Assembly (NCBI RefSeq): GCF_001421665.1
Contig: NZ_LMKV01000003.1
Location: 62,001-126,000, forward strand
Origin: Sphingobium sp. Leaf26
GTDB lineage: Bacteria; Pseudomonadota; Alphaproteobacteria; Sphingomonadales; Sphingomonadaceae
Direction of reading: 5' to 3'
DNA: 64,000 nt
Made by a program: the position numbers and the translations under genes. Position 1 is the first letter of the stretch, and each line of letters starts with the position of its first letter. Under the pieces are notes generated by a model. That model ran no database searches. It saw only the letters and a program-made list of their open reading frames with translations, and was not told where the DNA came from. Of the stretch, positions 24,857-33,811 are shown piece after piece.

Positions 24857-27800
24857 ATGCGCTTCTCCCGTTTCTTCATCGACCGGCCGATCTTCGCCGC
24901 CGTCATCGCGGTGGTCATCACCGTGGTCGGCGCGCTCGCCTTCATCGGTCTGCCGGTATCCCAATATCCCGACATCGTGCCCCCCACGGTCACGGTGTCC
25001 GCCCAATATCCCGGCGCATCGGCGGAAACGGTCGCATCGACCGTGGCCGCGCCGATCGAACAGGAAATCAACGGCGTCGACGACATGCTCTATCAGAGCA
25101 GCCAGTCGACCGGCGATGGCAAGGTCGTCATCACCGTCACCTTCAAGATCGGCACCGACCTGGATGCCGCGCAGGTACTGGTGCAGAACCGCGTCGCCGT
25201 CGCCACGCCCCGCCTTCCCGAAGAAGTGCAGCGTCTGGGCGTCGTCACGCGCAAGACCACGCCCGAATTCCTGATGGTCGTGAATTTGCAGTCGCCAGAC
25301 GGCACGTTCGACCGCGACTATATCTCCAACTATGCGCTGACGCAGGTGCGCGACCGGCTTGCCCGGCTCGACGGCGTGGGCGACGTACAGATGTTCGGCG
25401 CACGCGACTATGCGATGCGTATCTGGATCGACCCGGATCGCGCCGCCGCGCTGGACCTGACGGCCGGTGAAGTCGTGTCCGCCCTGCGCGCACAGAATGT
25501 GCAGGTATCGGCCGGCTCGATCGGCCAGCCCCCCTATGACCGTGGCGAAGCCTTCCAGCTTGGCGTGGAAATGCAGGGGCGCCTCAACACGCCCGATCAA
25601 TTTTCCAACATCGTCATCCGCTCTGACGCCGATGGCCGCCAGGTGCGCGTCAGCGATGTCGCGCGCGTCGAACTGGGTGCGCAGGATTATGGCACAAACA
25701 CCTATCTGTCGAACAAGCCCACCGTCGTCATCGCGACGATGCAGCGCCCCGGCTCCAACGCACTCGACGCGGCGGAGAAGGTGAAGGCGGAGATGGAGCA
25801 ACTGTCCAAGCGCTTCCCCAAGGGCCTGGAATATAGCATCATCTACAATCCGACGGAATTCATCAGCCAGTCGATCGACGCCGTCTATCACACGCTGATC
25901 GAAGCCGTGCTGCTGGTCGTCCTCGTCATCCTCGTCTTCCTGCAAAACTGGCGCGCGGCGATCATCCCGATCATCGCCATTCCGGTATCGCTGATCGGCA
26001 CGGCGGCGATCCTCGCGGGTCTTGGCTACTCCCTCAACAACCTCTCGCTCTTCGGTCTGGTCCTCGCCATCGGCATCGTCGTCGATGACGCCATCGTCGT
26101 GGTCGAAAATGTCGAGCGCAATATCGAGCATGGCATGTCGCCACTGGAGGCCGCCCGCGTCTCCATGGATGAAGTGTCTACCGCGCTGATCGCGATCGTG
26201 CTGGTGCTGTGCGCGGTGTTCGTGCCGACGCTGTTCATCACCGGCATTTCGGGCGCCTTCTATCAGCAGTTCGCCGTCACCATCTCGACCGCGACCGTCA
26301 TATCGCTGATCCTCTCGCTCACCCTGTCGCCCGCCGCCGCCGCTCTCCTGCTCAAGGAAAAGCATGGTCCCCGCGACCGCAGCGGCGATCCGGTCTGGCG
26401 GCAAAAAATCGGCGTGGCCGTCGATGCGTTCAACACCGGCTTCGACCGGATGAGCGCGGGCTATGGCCGCCTCACCCGCTTCCTCGTCGCGCGGCCCAAG
26501 AAGATGCTGCTGACCTATGCCGGCCTGATCGCCGCCACCATCGCCCTCTTCTGGGTGACGCCCGGCGGCTTCATCCCGGCGCAGGATCAGGGCTATTTCC
26601 TGGCGGTGGTGCAGTTGCCATCCGGCGCCTCGCTCGAACGCACCGACAAGGTGACGCGAGAGGTCGCGGCGAAGATCCTGCCGATCAAGGGGCTGCGCGG
26701 CGCGGTGATGTTCGCCGGCTTCCATGGCCCCTCGCAGACCCAGGCGCCCAACAGCGCGGCGATCTACTTCCCCTTCAACAGCTTTGCGGAGCGCAAGAAG
26801 GAGGGCGCGACCTATGCCGGCATCATGGAGCAGGCGAACAAGGCTGTCGCCGGTTATGACAAGGCGCGCATCCTGCTCGTCCCCCCGCCGCTCATCCAGG
26901 GCATCGGGTCGGCCGGCGGCTATCGCATCATGCTGGAGGATCGCGAGGATCGCGGTTACGCGGAACTCAACAAGGTTGCGGGCGATATGATCGCAAAGGC
27001 GAACCAGACCCCCAGCCTCGCCATGGTCTACACCCTGTTCGATGTCGCTACGCCGCGCGTCTACGCGGATGTCGACCGGCGCAAGGCCGACCTGCTGGGC
27101 GTTCCGCCAGAGCGGATCTTCGAAGCGATGCAGGTCTATCTGGGCTCGTCCTTCGTTAACGACTTCAACCTGCTGGGACGCACCTATCGCGTGACCGCGC
27201 AGGCCGATGCCGAACATCGCGGCACGGTGGCGGATATCGCAAACCTGAAAACCCGGTCGAACAGTGGCCAGATGGTGCCGATCGGCTCCGTCTCCACCTT
27301 CAGGGACAAGACCGGTCCCTATCGCGTCGTGCGCTACAATCTGCTGCCGGCGGTCGAGATCGACGGCGACACGGCGCCCGGCTATTCCTCCGGCCAGTCG
27401 CTCGCCACGATGGAGAAGCTCGCCGCTGCGGCGCCGGCCGGTTACGCCAGCGAATGGACCGGCGTCGCCTATCAGCAGGTCAGCGCGGGCAATACCGCAG
27501 GGCTTGTGTTCGGCATGGCGGTGTTCTTCGTCTTCCTGGTGCTGGCGGCGCAATATGAAAGCCTGACGCTGCCGCTGTCGATCATCCTGATCGTGCCGAT
27601 GTGCCTGTTCGCGGCCATGCTGGGCGTGAACCTGCGGGGGATGGATAATAATATCCTCACGCAAATCGGTCTGGTCGTGCTGATCGCGCTGGCTGCGAAG
27701 AACGCCATCCTTGTGGTGGAGTTCGCCAAGCAGGCGGAGGAAGAACAGGGACTCTCGCCAATCGAGGCCGCCGTTCAGGCCGCGCAGACCCGTCTGCGTC

Positions 27801-28039
27801 CGATCCTGATGACCAGCTTCGCCTTCATCCTGGGTGCGGTGCCGCTGGTGATCGCGACCGGGGCGGGTGCGGAACTGCGGCAGGCGCTGGGCACGGCCGT
27901 CTTCTTCGGCATGGCCGGTGTGACGGCGTTCGGCTTGCTCTTCACCCCCACTTTCTATGTCGTGTGCCGCGCGCTGGGCGATCGTTTCGCCCGCCGCCGG
28001 CGCGCGGAAGCCGAACCTGCGTTGCAGCCGGCCGAATAA
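24857..28039 (+). CDS. RND efflux pump, HAE1/AcrB-type inner-membrane transporter
   Basis: Transporter of 1060 residues, full length for the family. It begins with the typical MRFSRFFIDRPIFAAVIAVV. The proton-relay Asp410-Asp411 pair is in GIVVDDAIVVVENVE within the fourth membrane segment, and two large periplasmic regions are present. It would pump hydrophobic compounds from the periplasm or membrane to the outside in exchange for protons. The ATG at 24857 follows AAAGGA. It forms one operon with the adaptor and the outer-membrane factor and is probably repressed by the TetR protein at 22128. A 1099-codon open frame on the other strand is only a shadow of this gene. Confidence 0.95.
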   Translation: MRFSRFFIDRPIFAAVIAVVITVVGALAFIGLPVSQYPDIVPPTVTVSAQYPGASAETVASTVAAPIEQEINGVDDMLYQSSQSTGDGKVVITVTFKIGTDLDAAQVLVQNRVAVATPRLPEEVQRLGVVTRKTTPEFLMVVNLQSPDGTFDRDYISNYALTQVRDRLARLDGVGDVQMFGARDYAMRIWIDPDRAAALDLTAGEVVSALRAQNVQVSAGSIGQPPYDRGEAFQLGVEMQGRLNTPDQFSNIVIRSDADGRQVRVSDVARVELGAQDYGTNTYLSNKPTVVIATMQRPGSNALDAAEKVKAEMEQLSKRFPKGLEYSIIYNPTEFISQSIDAVYHTLIEAVLLVVLVILVFLQNWRAAIIPIIAIPVSLIGTAAILAGLGYSLNNLSLFGLVLAIGIVVDDAIVVVENVERNIEHGMSPLEAARVSMDEVSTALIAIVLVLCAVFVPTLFITGISGAFYQQFAVTISTATVISLILSLTLSPAAAALLLKEKHGPRDRSGDPVWRQKIGVAVDAFNTGFDRMSAGYGRLTRFLVARPKKMLLTYAGLIAATIALFWVTPGGFIPAQDQGYFLAVVQLPSGASLERTDKVTREVAAKILPIKGLRGAVMFAGFHGPSQTQAPNSAAIYFPFNSFAERKKEGATYAGIMEQANKAVAGYDKARILLVPPPLIQGIGSAGGYRIMLEDREDRGYAELNKVAGDMIAKANQTPSLAMVYTLFDVATPRVYADVDRRKADLLGVPPERIFEAMQVYLGSSFVNDFNLLGRTYRVTAQADAEHRGTVADIANLKTRSNSGQMVPIGSVSTFRDKTGPYRVVRYNLLPAVEIDGDTAPGYSSGQSLATMEKLAAAAPAGYASEWTGVAYQQVSAGNTAGLVFGMAVFFVFLVLAAQYESLTLPLSIILIVPMCLFAAMLGVNLRGMDNNILTQIGLVVLIALAAKNAILVVEFAKQAEEEQGLSPIEAAVQAAQTRLRPILMTSFAFILGAVPLVIATGAGAELRQALGTAVFFGMAGVTAFGLLFTPTFYVVCRALGDRFARRRRAEAEPALQPAE

Positions 28040-28050
28040 GGATAGAAGCC

Positions 28051-29463
28051 ATGACAAAGAACTTCATCGCTTTGCTGCTCGGCGCCAGCGCCCTTACGGC
28101 GTGCGCCGCCGGGCCGGACTACAGGGCGCCCGCCACACCGGCCACGGCTGCCGCCCCCTTCATCGGGGCGGCGAGTGCCACGGTCAGCGCGGCGGCGGCA
28201 CAGGATCAGTGGTGGACGCTCTATGGCGATCCGCTGCTGGATACGCTGGTGCATGACGCGCTCGCCGCCAATACCGACATCCGCGTGGCGGTGGCGCGGA
28301 TCGAACGGGCGCGTTCGTCGCTGCGCGGCGCCAAGTCTGATCGCCTGCCGCAAACCGGTCTGGGGGCGTCCGAAACCTACAACCGCACCTCGGCGGTCCA
28401 GTCCTTCCCCGGCATCGACCGGGAAAATTGGGTGTTCGATAGCGGCCTCGACATCAGCTACGAAGTGGATCTCTTCGGTCGGGTGAAGCGCGGCGTAGAA
28501 GCGGCGCGCGGCGACTATGCGGCGGCGCAGGCGGATGCCGATGGCGTGCGCGTGGCGGTGGTCGCCGATACGGTGCGCGCCTATCTGGACGTCACCGCCA
28601 CATCGGAACGTCTGGCAGTGGCGCAGCGCACGGTCGGCCTGCTCGACCAGTCGATCCGCATCACCGGCGCGCGGTTCGAGGCTGGCCGGTCGGACCGGCT
28701 GGACGTCATCCGCGTGACGACGCTGCGCGACCAGCAGAAGGCGACGATCCCCGCGCTGGCGGCCGATCGCGATGCGGCGCTGTTCCGCCTCGCCACGCTC
28801 ACCGGGCGGACGCCGCAGCAATTGCCCGACACAGTGCGCGCCGCGACCCGGACCCCGCAATTGTCGCAGCCGATTCCCGTCGGCGATGGGCAGGCGCTAT
28901 TGGCAAGACGGCCGGACGTGCGCGCGGCGGAACGGCGGTTGGCGGCCGACACCGCGCGGATCGGCGTGGCGACGGCCGATCTCTATCCGCGCATCTCGCT
29001 CGGCGCATCGGTCGGCAGCACGGCGCTGGGGGGCGGCAATCTGTTCGGCGGCGGGCCGTTGAACTGGGTGCTGGGACCGCTCATCAGTTGGGCTTTCCCC
29101 AATCAAGAGGCGATCCGCGCCCGGATCGGCGGGGCGAAAGCGGATAGCGCCGCCTCGCTCGCGACCTTCGACGGCACGGTGTTGCAGGCACTGGAGGAAA
29201 CCGAACGCGCCTTGTCTGCCTATGCCCATGCGATCGAGCGGGTGCAGACGCTGAGCGCTGCGCGGGACGAAGCGGCACGCGCCGCCCGGATCAGCCTTGC
29301 CCGGCAACGGGAAGGACAGATCGACTTCCTGACCGTGCTGGATGCGCAGCGGACGCTGGCCAGCGCCGAAGCCGATCTGGCGACGGCCACCCGCGCGCTA
29401 TCCTTTGCGCAGGTCGATCTGTTCCGGGCTTTGGGCGGTGGATGGGGTCAGGCTACGGCCTGA
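28051..29463 (+). CDS. Outer-membrane efflux channel lipoprotein (NodT/OprM family)
   Basis: Protein of 470 residues starting at 28051, 11 bases after the pump stop. The signal sequence ends in a lipobox (ALTACAAG), so the mature protein is lipidated. Two outer membrane efflux repeats are seen (residues about 60-250 and 270-460), with ISYEVDLFGRVKRGVEAA and YPRISLGASVG. NodT/OprM channels form the trimeric exit duct for RND pumps. It completes the tripartite system with the two genes upstream. Confidence 0.93.
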   Translation: MTKNFIALLLGASALTACAAGPDYRAPATPATAAAPFIGAASATVSAAAAQDQWWTLYGDPLLDTLVHDALAANTDIRVAVARIERARSSLRGAKSDRLPQTGLGASETYNRTSAVQSFPGIDRENWVFDSGLDISYEVDLFGRVKRGVEAARGDYAAAQADADGVRVAVVADTVRAYLDVTATSERLAVAQRTVGLLDQSIRITGARFEAGRSDRLDVIRVTTLRDQQKATIPALAADRDAALFRLATLTGRTPQQLPDTVRAATRTPQLSQPIPVGDGQALLARRPDVRAAERRLAADTARIGVATADLYPRISLGASVGSTALGGGNLFGGGPLNWVLGPLISWAFPNQEAIRARIGGAKADSAASLATFDGTVLQALEETERALSAYAHAIERVQTLSAARDEAARAARISLARQREGQIDFLTVLDAQRTLASAEADLATATRALSFAQVDLFRALGGGWGQATA

Positions 29464-29467
29464 CCCC
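29444..29467. terminator. Hairpin at the end of the efflux operon
   Basis: 10-bp perfect stem GGGGTCAGGC / GCCTGACCCC with loop TACG, overlapping the stop codon of the channel gene and facing the convergent FerB-type gene that ends at 29475. There is no T-tract, so intrinsic termination is uncertain. Confidence 0.5.
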
Positions 29468-29474
29468 ACAGTTA

Positions 29475-30311
29475 TCAGGCCGAGGTCTTCGCCTTGTTCA
29501 GGTCATAGCTGCCCAGACCCGGCTTGTAGCTTTTCTCGTCGATGAACTGGCGGATGCCTTCCTTGCGGCCTTCGCTCTTGTCATGGAAGTTGGCCGCTTC
29601 CTGCATGCGGACCAGATAATCCTCCGCCTCATCATAAGTCATGGTGCCGACCCGGCGGACGGCATCCTTGGCGAATTTCAACGCCACCGGATTCTTCTTC
29701 AGCAGCATCTCGGCAACTTCCGTGGTTCGCGCCTTCAACTGGCCCAGTGGCACGCTCTCATTGACCAGCCGCATGGTCGCCGCCGCCTTGCCGTCGATCA
29801 GGTCGCCCGTCAGCGTCAGCCACATCGCATCGCGCATGGGCAGCAGGTCGACCACCACCTTGGTCACGCCCCCGCCGGGCAATATGCCCCAGTTGATTTC
29901 AGACAGGCCGAACTGCGCCTCGTCCGCGCAGATGGCGAGGTCGCAGGCGAAGAGCGGGCCGAAGCCGCCGCCGAAGCACCATCCATTGACCATCGCGATG
30001 GTGGGCTTCTGATACCAGCGCAGGCGGCGGAACCAGCCATAGCTCTCCGCCTGCGACTTGCGCACGCCGCGCAGGCCAAGCGCTTCGGTTTCGCGGAAAT
30101 ATTCCTTCAGGTCCATGCCCGCCGACCAGGCCGTGCCTTCGCCGCCCAGCACCAGCACGCCGACATCGTCGCGATATTCCAGCTCGTCCAGCACCTCCAA
30201 CATGCGCCGGTTGAGCGTCGGGCTCATCGCGTTGCGCTTGTCCGGGCGGGCGAAATTCACCCAGGCGATGCGATCTTCGACATGTACCGAAACGACGTCC
30301 TGCTCTTCCAT
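29475..30311 (-). CDS. ferB: Feruloyl-CoA hydratase/lyase (vanillin-forming)
   Basis: Crotonase-fold enzyme of 278 residues, the length of 4-hydroxycinnamoyl-CoA hydratase-lyases. It carries their signature TAWSAGMDLKEYFRETE (residues 60-76), the oxyanion glycines in WCFGGGFGPLFACDLAIC, and Glu138 in GLSEINWGILPGGG as the expected acid/base residue. It hydrates feruloyl-CoA and splits it to vanillin and acetyl-CoA. In SYK-6 ferB and ferA form an operon; here they lie about 23 kb apart but share motif B upstream. The ATG at 30311 follows AGGAGCAGG. p-Coumaroyl-CoA or sinapoyl-CoA may also be used. Confidence 0.9.
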   Translation of the reverse strand: MEEQDVVSVHVEDRIAWVNFARPDKRNAMSPTLNRRMLEVLDELEYRDDVGVLVLGGEGTAWSAGMDLKEYFRETEALGLRGVRKSQAESYGWFRRLRWYQKPTIAMVNGWCFGGGFGPLFACDLAICADEAQFGLSEINWGILPGGGVTKVVVDLLPMRDAMWLTLTGDLIDGKAAATMRLVNESVPLGQLKARTTEVAEMLLKKNPVALKFAKDAVRRVGTMTYDEAEDYLVRMQEAANFHDKSEGRKEGIRQFIDEKSYKPGLGSYDLNKAKTSA

Positions 30312-30328
30312 GGTCCTGCTCCTGCAAT

Positions 30329-30347
30329 ATGTATCATTGGCATACAA
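30329..30347. promoter_or_regulatory. Motif B operator upstream of the FerB-type gene
   Basis: ATGTATCATTGGCATACAA, 19 bp, 18 bases before the ferB start. It matches the ferA site in its core and in the spacing of the half-sites. Confidence 0.75.
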
Positions 30348-30401
30348 TCTAATGCAGAACGCAGGCAAGCGCTTTTTCAGGATCATCCTCTGGCAGTCCG
30401 C

Positions 30402-30443
30402 TTGACAAGCAGGTCACATCGCCAGATAATAACGATCGTTATT
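30402..30443 (+). promoter_or_regulatory. Promoter with motif A operator, site 3
   Basis: TTGACA (30402-30407), exact 17-bp spacer, GATAAT (30425-30430). The 16-bp perfect palindrome AATAACGATCGTTATT (30428-30443) covers the -10 and start region. It drives the SDR-flavoprotein-cytochrome operon; a bound protein would act as a repressor. Confidence 0.8.
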
Positions 30444-30475
30444 AATAGATCGGCATGGCCGGCAAGTGAGGCGAG

Positions 30476-31231
30476 ATGGATGTGCAAGGCAAGACGGCGC
30501 TCGTCACTGGCGGCGCATCGGGTTTAGGCGCCGCACTGGTGTCCAACTTGCTGTCCGCAGGCGCACATATTGTGGTGCTCGACGTGCAGGCCAGTAGCAT
30601 GCCGGGCGTGCGTTCGATCCTGTGCGACATCACGGATGAGGCAGCGGTGTCCGCTGCCATGGCGCAGATCGGCCCAGTGTCGATCCTGGCGAACATGGCC
30701 GGCATTGGCGGCATCGGACCGATCGCGACGCCGGCAGGACCGGGCGACGTCGCTGCGTTCCGCCGTCTGATCGACGTCAACCTGATCGGCGCGGTCAACG
30801 TGACCGCCCATGTCGCCCATCGCATGATCGGCAATGCGCCCGATGGCCCCGACGGGACGCGCGGCGTGATCCTCAACGCCTGTTCGATCGCGTCGTTCGA
30901 AGGGCAGGAGGGCATGGGCGCCTATGGTGCGTCGAAGGCGGCGCTCGCCGCGCTCACCCTGATCTGGGCGCGCGACCTGTCGCGCCACGCGATCCGCTGC
31001 GTCGGCATCGCGCCGGGCTTCTTCGCCACGCCGATGACAGCCCATATGCCGCCCGCCCTGGTCGATGAACTGGTCGGCGGCATGGAATTTCCCCGCCGCG
31101 CGGGCACGGCCGAGGAATTTGCCGAGGCTGCTCTGTTCCTGATCCGCCATCCCATGATCAACGGTGAAGTCCTGCGGCTCGACGGCGGCGCTCGCCCGCC
31201 CGCGCGTACGCGCTGGACCGCTGCCGCCTGA
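30476..31231 (+). CDS. Short-chain dehydrogenase, HSD10-like
   Basis: SDR of 251 residues with TGGASGLG at residue 11, DIT at about 48, NMAGIGG, a catalytic Ser in NACSIASFEG and YGASK. Overall it resembles type-2 3-hydroxyacyl-CoA dehydrogenases. It oxidises a secondary alcohol with NAD. It is the first gene after the motif A-controlled promoter and is followed 29 bases later by a vanillyl-alcohol-oxidase-type enzyme. A role in oxidising an aryl-propanoid side chain is therefore likely. The family does not fix the substrate. Confidence 0.85.
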   Translation: MDVQGKTALVTGGASGLGAALVSNLLSAGAHIVVLDVQASSMPGVRSILCDITDEAAVSAAMAQIGPVSILANMAGIGGIGPIATPAGPGDVAAFRRLIDVNLIGAVNVTAHVAHRMIGNAPDGPDGTRGVILNACSIASFEGQEGMGAYGASKAALAALTLIWARDLSRHAIRCVGIAPGFFATPMTAHMPPALVDELVGGMEFPRRAGTAEEFAEAALFLIRHPMINGEVLRLDGGARPPARTRWTAAA

Positions 31232-31260
31232 CCCCTTTCCACGACAAGGCAAGACACAGC

Positions 31261-32793
31261 ATGGCCCAAACGCTCAACCCCGCTACCATCGCTGCCTTCG
31301 CGGCGATCGTCGGCAAGGATCATGTCTTTTTCGGCGAGGACGATCAGGCAAGCTATCAGGACAAGTTCGCCATCGACGATGAGCGCCATCACCCCGCAGG
31401 CGCAGTCGCCCCCGCGACCGTCGAGGAAATTCAGGCGATCGTCCGCATCGCGTCCGAACGCGGCGTCGCGCTCTGGCCGATCAGCCGGGGCAAGAATCTG
31501 GGCTATGGCGGCTCTGCGCCGCTGCTGGCGGGATCGGTCATCCTCGACCTCAGCCGCATGAAGAAGATCGACTATGATGAGGCGAACGGCACGGTCCTGC
31601 TGGAACCGGGCGTCGGTTTCTACGATCTCTACGACTTTCTGAAAGCCAAGGGCATGAAGCACTGGCTGTCGGTGCCCGGCAATAGTTGGGGGTCAGTGGT
31701 CGGCAACGCGCTGGATCGCGGCATGGGCTATACCCCCTATGGCGAACATGCGACCCGCATTTGCGGCATAGAAGCGGTGATGGCCGATGGGCTGGTGGTC
31801 CGCACCGGCATGGGCGCTTTGGACGGCGCGCCGACCTGGCAGCTTTATCGCTTCGGCTTCGGCCCAGGCTGGGACCAGATGTTCGTCCAGTCCAATTTCG
31901 GCATCGTCACCAAGATGGGCCTTTGGCTGATGCCTGCGCCGGAATCGCTGATGGGCATGGATCTGGAATTCGACCGGCCGGAGGATCTGGGGCCATTGAT
32001 CGACGCGATCGCGCCGCTGCGGCGCGAAGGGCTGTTGCAGCAGTCGCCGACCATCGGCAACTGGCTGCGCGCCGCCGCCGTGGTGACGACCCGCGACCAG
32101 TGGACCGACAAGCCCGGCGCGCTGCCCGACGACGTGATCGCGGCGATCCGCAAGAAATTCAATGTCGGCTGGTGGGGCGTCAGTCTGCGCCTTTATGGGC
32201 GGGAGTCGGTCAACAAGGTGGCCTATGCGATATTGGAGCAGGAACTGGGCAAGCTCAAACCCATGTCGCTGCGTCCCACCGTCTGGAAAACTGGCGAACC
32301 GCTGGAGGCAACCGGCTGGACCGGCACGCCGCTCACCATGCCGATGCAGAACGCCAACTGGCATGGCGGGCGCGGCGGCCATATCGGATTCTCGCCGATC
32401 CTGCCGCAATCGGGCGTTGCGGCGCAGGCCCAGTTCCAGCGCACCTACGCCCGCTACAAGGAATATGGCATGGACTATCAGGCCAGCTTCGCCTTTGGCG
32501 AGCGCCACCTCATCAACGTCAACGCCGTGCTCATCAACAAGGATGATCCCGATATGATGGGCCGGGTCGATCCTTTCCTCAAGCAGCTGATCGCCGATGC
32601 CAAGGCGCAAGGCTATGGTGAATATCGCACCCATCTCGACTATATGGACGCGGTTGCTGGCACCTATGACTATAACAAGGGCGCGCTGGGGCTGCTCAAC
32701 CGCAAGGTGAAGGACGCGCTTGACCCCAAGGGCGTGATCGCGCCGGGGAAGAGCGGCATCTGGCCCAGCAGCCATACAGGAGGGCAGGGCTGA
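31261..32793 (+). CDS. Vanillyl-alcohol-oxidase/4-cresol-dehydrogenase-type flavoprotein
   Basis: FAD enzyme of 510 residues. The N-terminal PCMH FAD domain (about residues 35-230) shows AVAPATVEEIQAIVRIASE and PISRGKNLGYGGSAP. The cap domain and C-terminal EYRTHLDYMDAVAGTYDYNKGA (in parts) and DPKGVIAPGKSGIWP follow the PchF/eugenol hydroxylase pattern. These enzymes oxidise para-alkyl phenols through a quinone methide. The overlap (TGATG) with a cytochrome c gene indicates a dehydrogenase that passes electrons to the cytochrome rather than an oxidase. Likely substrates are lignin-type 4-alkylguaiacols or benzylic alcohols. Covalent FAD attachment cannot be judged without alignment. Confidence 0.88.
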   Translation: MAQTLNPATIAAFAAIVGKDHVFFGEDDQASYQDKFAIDDERHHPAGAVAPATVEEIQAIVRIASERGVALWPISRGKNLGYGGSAPLLAGSVILDLSRMKKIDYDEANGTVLLEPGVGFYDLYDFLKAKGMKHWLSVPGNSWGSVVGNALDRGMGYTPYGEHATRICGIEAVMADGLVVRTGMGALDGAPTWQLYRFGFGPGWDQMFVQSNFGIVTKMGLWLMPAPESLMGMDLEFDRPEDLGPLIDAIAPLRREGLLQQSPTIGNWLRAAAVVTTRDQWTDKPGALPDDVIAAIRKKFNVGWWGVSLRLYGRESVNKVAYAILEQELGKLKPMSLRPTVWKTGEPLEATGWTGTPLTMPMQNANWHGGRGGHIGFSPILPQSGVAAQAQFQRTYARYKEYGMDYQASFAFGERHLINVNAVLINKDDPDMMGRVDPFLKQLIADAKAQGYGEYRTHLDYMDAVAGTYDYNKGALGLLNRKVKDALDPKGVIAPGKSGIWPSSHTGGQG

Positions 32794-33188
32794 TGCGCCG
32801 GGGGATGATCGCCCTAATGGGCGCGGCGCTGGTGCTGGCGGGCGCGGCTTGCGGCCGGGCGAGCGAAACGCCGGCGCCGGCCTCCAAGGGACCGCCGCCC
32901 TTGCCAGCACCCGAAACCCTGTCGTCGCGACCCGCGGCCGGACCGGGCGAGAAACTGTATCTGGCGAAATGCGCCATGTGCCATGGGCCGGGCGGCATGG
33001 GGACGGGGCTGCTCGCGCGGCGGATGGACCAGCCCTTGCTGGAAAAGCGCACCGATCTGACCGCCGATTATGTCGTGCAGGCGGCGCGCATGGGGATCGG
33101 CAACATGCCCGCCATCCCGCGCGGCGAAGTGAGCGACGCGGAGTTGCAAATGATCGCGCAGCATCTGGCGAAGGGAGCAAAGCCATGA
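32793..33188 (+). CDS. Cytochrome c partner of the flavoprotein
   Basis: Exported c-type cytochrome of 131 residues. A signal sequence (MRRGMIALMGAALVLAGAACG, possibly lipidated at Cys20) precedes a Pro-rich linker. One heme site, Cys60-x2-Cys63-His64 (CAMCHG), and Met105 in GNMPAIPR form the expected ligands. It corresponds to PchC/EhyA, the cytochrome subunit of 4-cresol dehydrogenase and eugenol hydroxylase. Its start overlaps the flavoprotein stop and its stop overlaps the next gene. It takes electrons from the flavin in the periplasm. Confidence 0.9.
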   Translation: MRRGMIALMGAALVLAGAACGRASETPAPASKGPPPLPAPETLSSRPAAGPGEKLYLAKCAMCHGPGGMGTGLLARRMDQPLLEKRTDLTADYVVQAARMGIGNMPAIPRGEVSDAELQMIAQHLAKGAKP

Positions 33189-33688
33189 GCGCCCTGTCCC
33201 GTCGCGCTTTTCTGGCGAGCGTCGCGGTCGCATCGGCGGCGCTGGCGGGCAGTCGGGCAGACGCGGCAACACGGCCGCTATTGCTACATGATCCTGAACT
33301 GCTCGCTGGCCGCTGCTTCGCCGCGCGCGCGCAGTTGCTTGGGGCACAGCCCGTTGCGCTGGCAGGCGATCGGGTGCGGCAGATGCAGGCTTTGCTCGCG
33401 TCCGCACCAGCGGCGCTCTTCGCCGTGACACGGCGGAGTGACGAACTGCTGGTCGGGGAAATCGCCGCCGAAGCAGGCTATCGCCGGGTGGCTTTGGTGC
33501 GCCATGACAACGGACATATGATGGCGAACTGTGCGCCGGATGGCGTGGCCGTTGCCAAGTTGGCGCAACTCTCGGGTGCGGCATGGCCGGAAGTCTTCGC
33601 CGAAATGGCGGTGGCTAAGGTTGGTCAGTGCGCTGCCGTATCCGAAAGCCGTGTCATGACTGCCCACAGTTGGGTGATGGTTAAATAG
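33185..33688 (+). CDS. Tat-secreted protein of unknown function in the flavocytochrome operon
   Basis: Protein of 167 residues with a twin-arginine signal (LSRRAFLASVAVASAALAGS) and a mature part of about 135 residues that I cannot assign. It contains LLHDPELLAGRCFAARAQLLGAQPVALAGDRVRQ, ALFAVTRRSDELLVGEIAAEAGYRRVALVRHD and TAHSWVMVK, quoted in pieces. It overlaps the cytochrome gene (ATGA), so it is made together with the flavoprotein and cytochrome. Since Tat carries folded proteins, it might help export or maturation of the flavoenzyme, or bind a cofactor. Both are guesses. Confidence 0.75.
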   Translation: MSALSRRAFLASVAVASAALAGSRADAATRPLLLHDPELLAGRCFAARAQLLGAQPVALAGDRVRQMQALLASAPAALFAVTRRSDELLVGEIAAEAGYRRVALVRHDNGHMMANCAPDGVAVAKLAQLSGAAWPEVFAEMAVAKVGQCAAVSESRVMTAHSWVMVK

Positions 33689-33694
33689 CAAACC

Positions 33695-33785
33695 CTTTCC
33701 CCGTTCGGGCTGAGCCCGTCGAAGCCCCGTTCTTCTTTGCAACTCGGAAGAAAGAACGGTCCTTCGACAGGCGCATGGGGAACGA
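33695..33785. repeat. Intergenic inverted repeat of sphingomonad type
   Basis: GTTCGGGCTGAGCCCGTCGAAG is followed by a central dyad (CCGTTCTTCTTTGC / GAAGAAAGAACGG) and TCCTTCGACAGGCGCATGG. The TTCGGGCTGAGCCxGTCGAAG word is, as I recall, a common dispersed repeat between genes in Sphingomonadaceae. It lies between converging genes and may act as a terminator. Confidence 0.6.
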
Positions 33786-33811
33786 CTCTTATGGGAAGCG
33801 TGGCGCTCCAG

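Noticed and set aside
24758..28057. 1099-codon open frame antisense to the RND pump
   Set aside because: High-GC codon use makes the opposite strand open. The translation is rich in Arg, His, Asp and Gly without any fold or motif, while the plus strand encodes a full AcrB-type protein.
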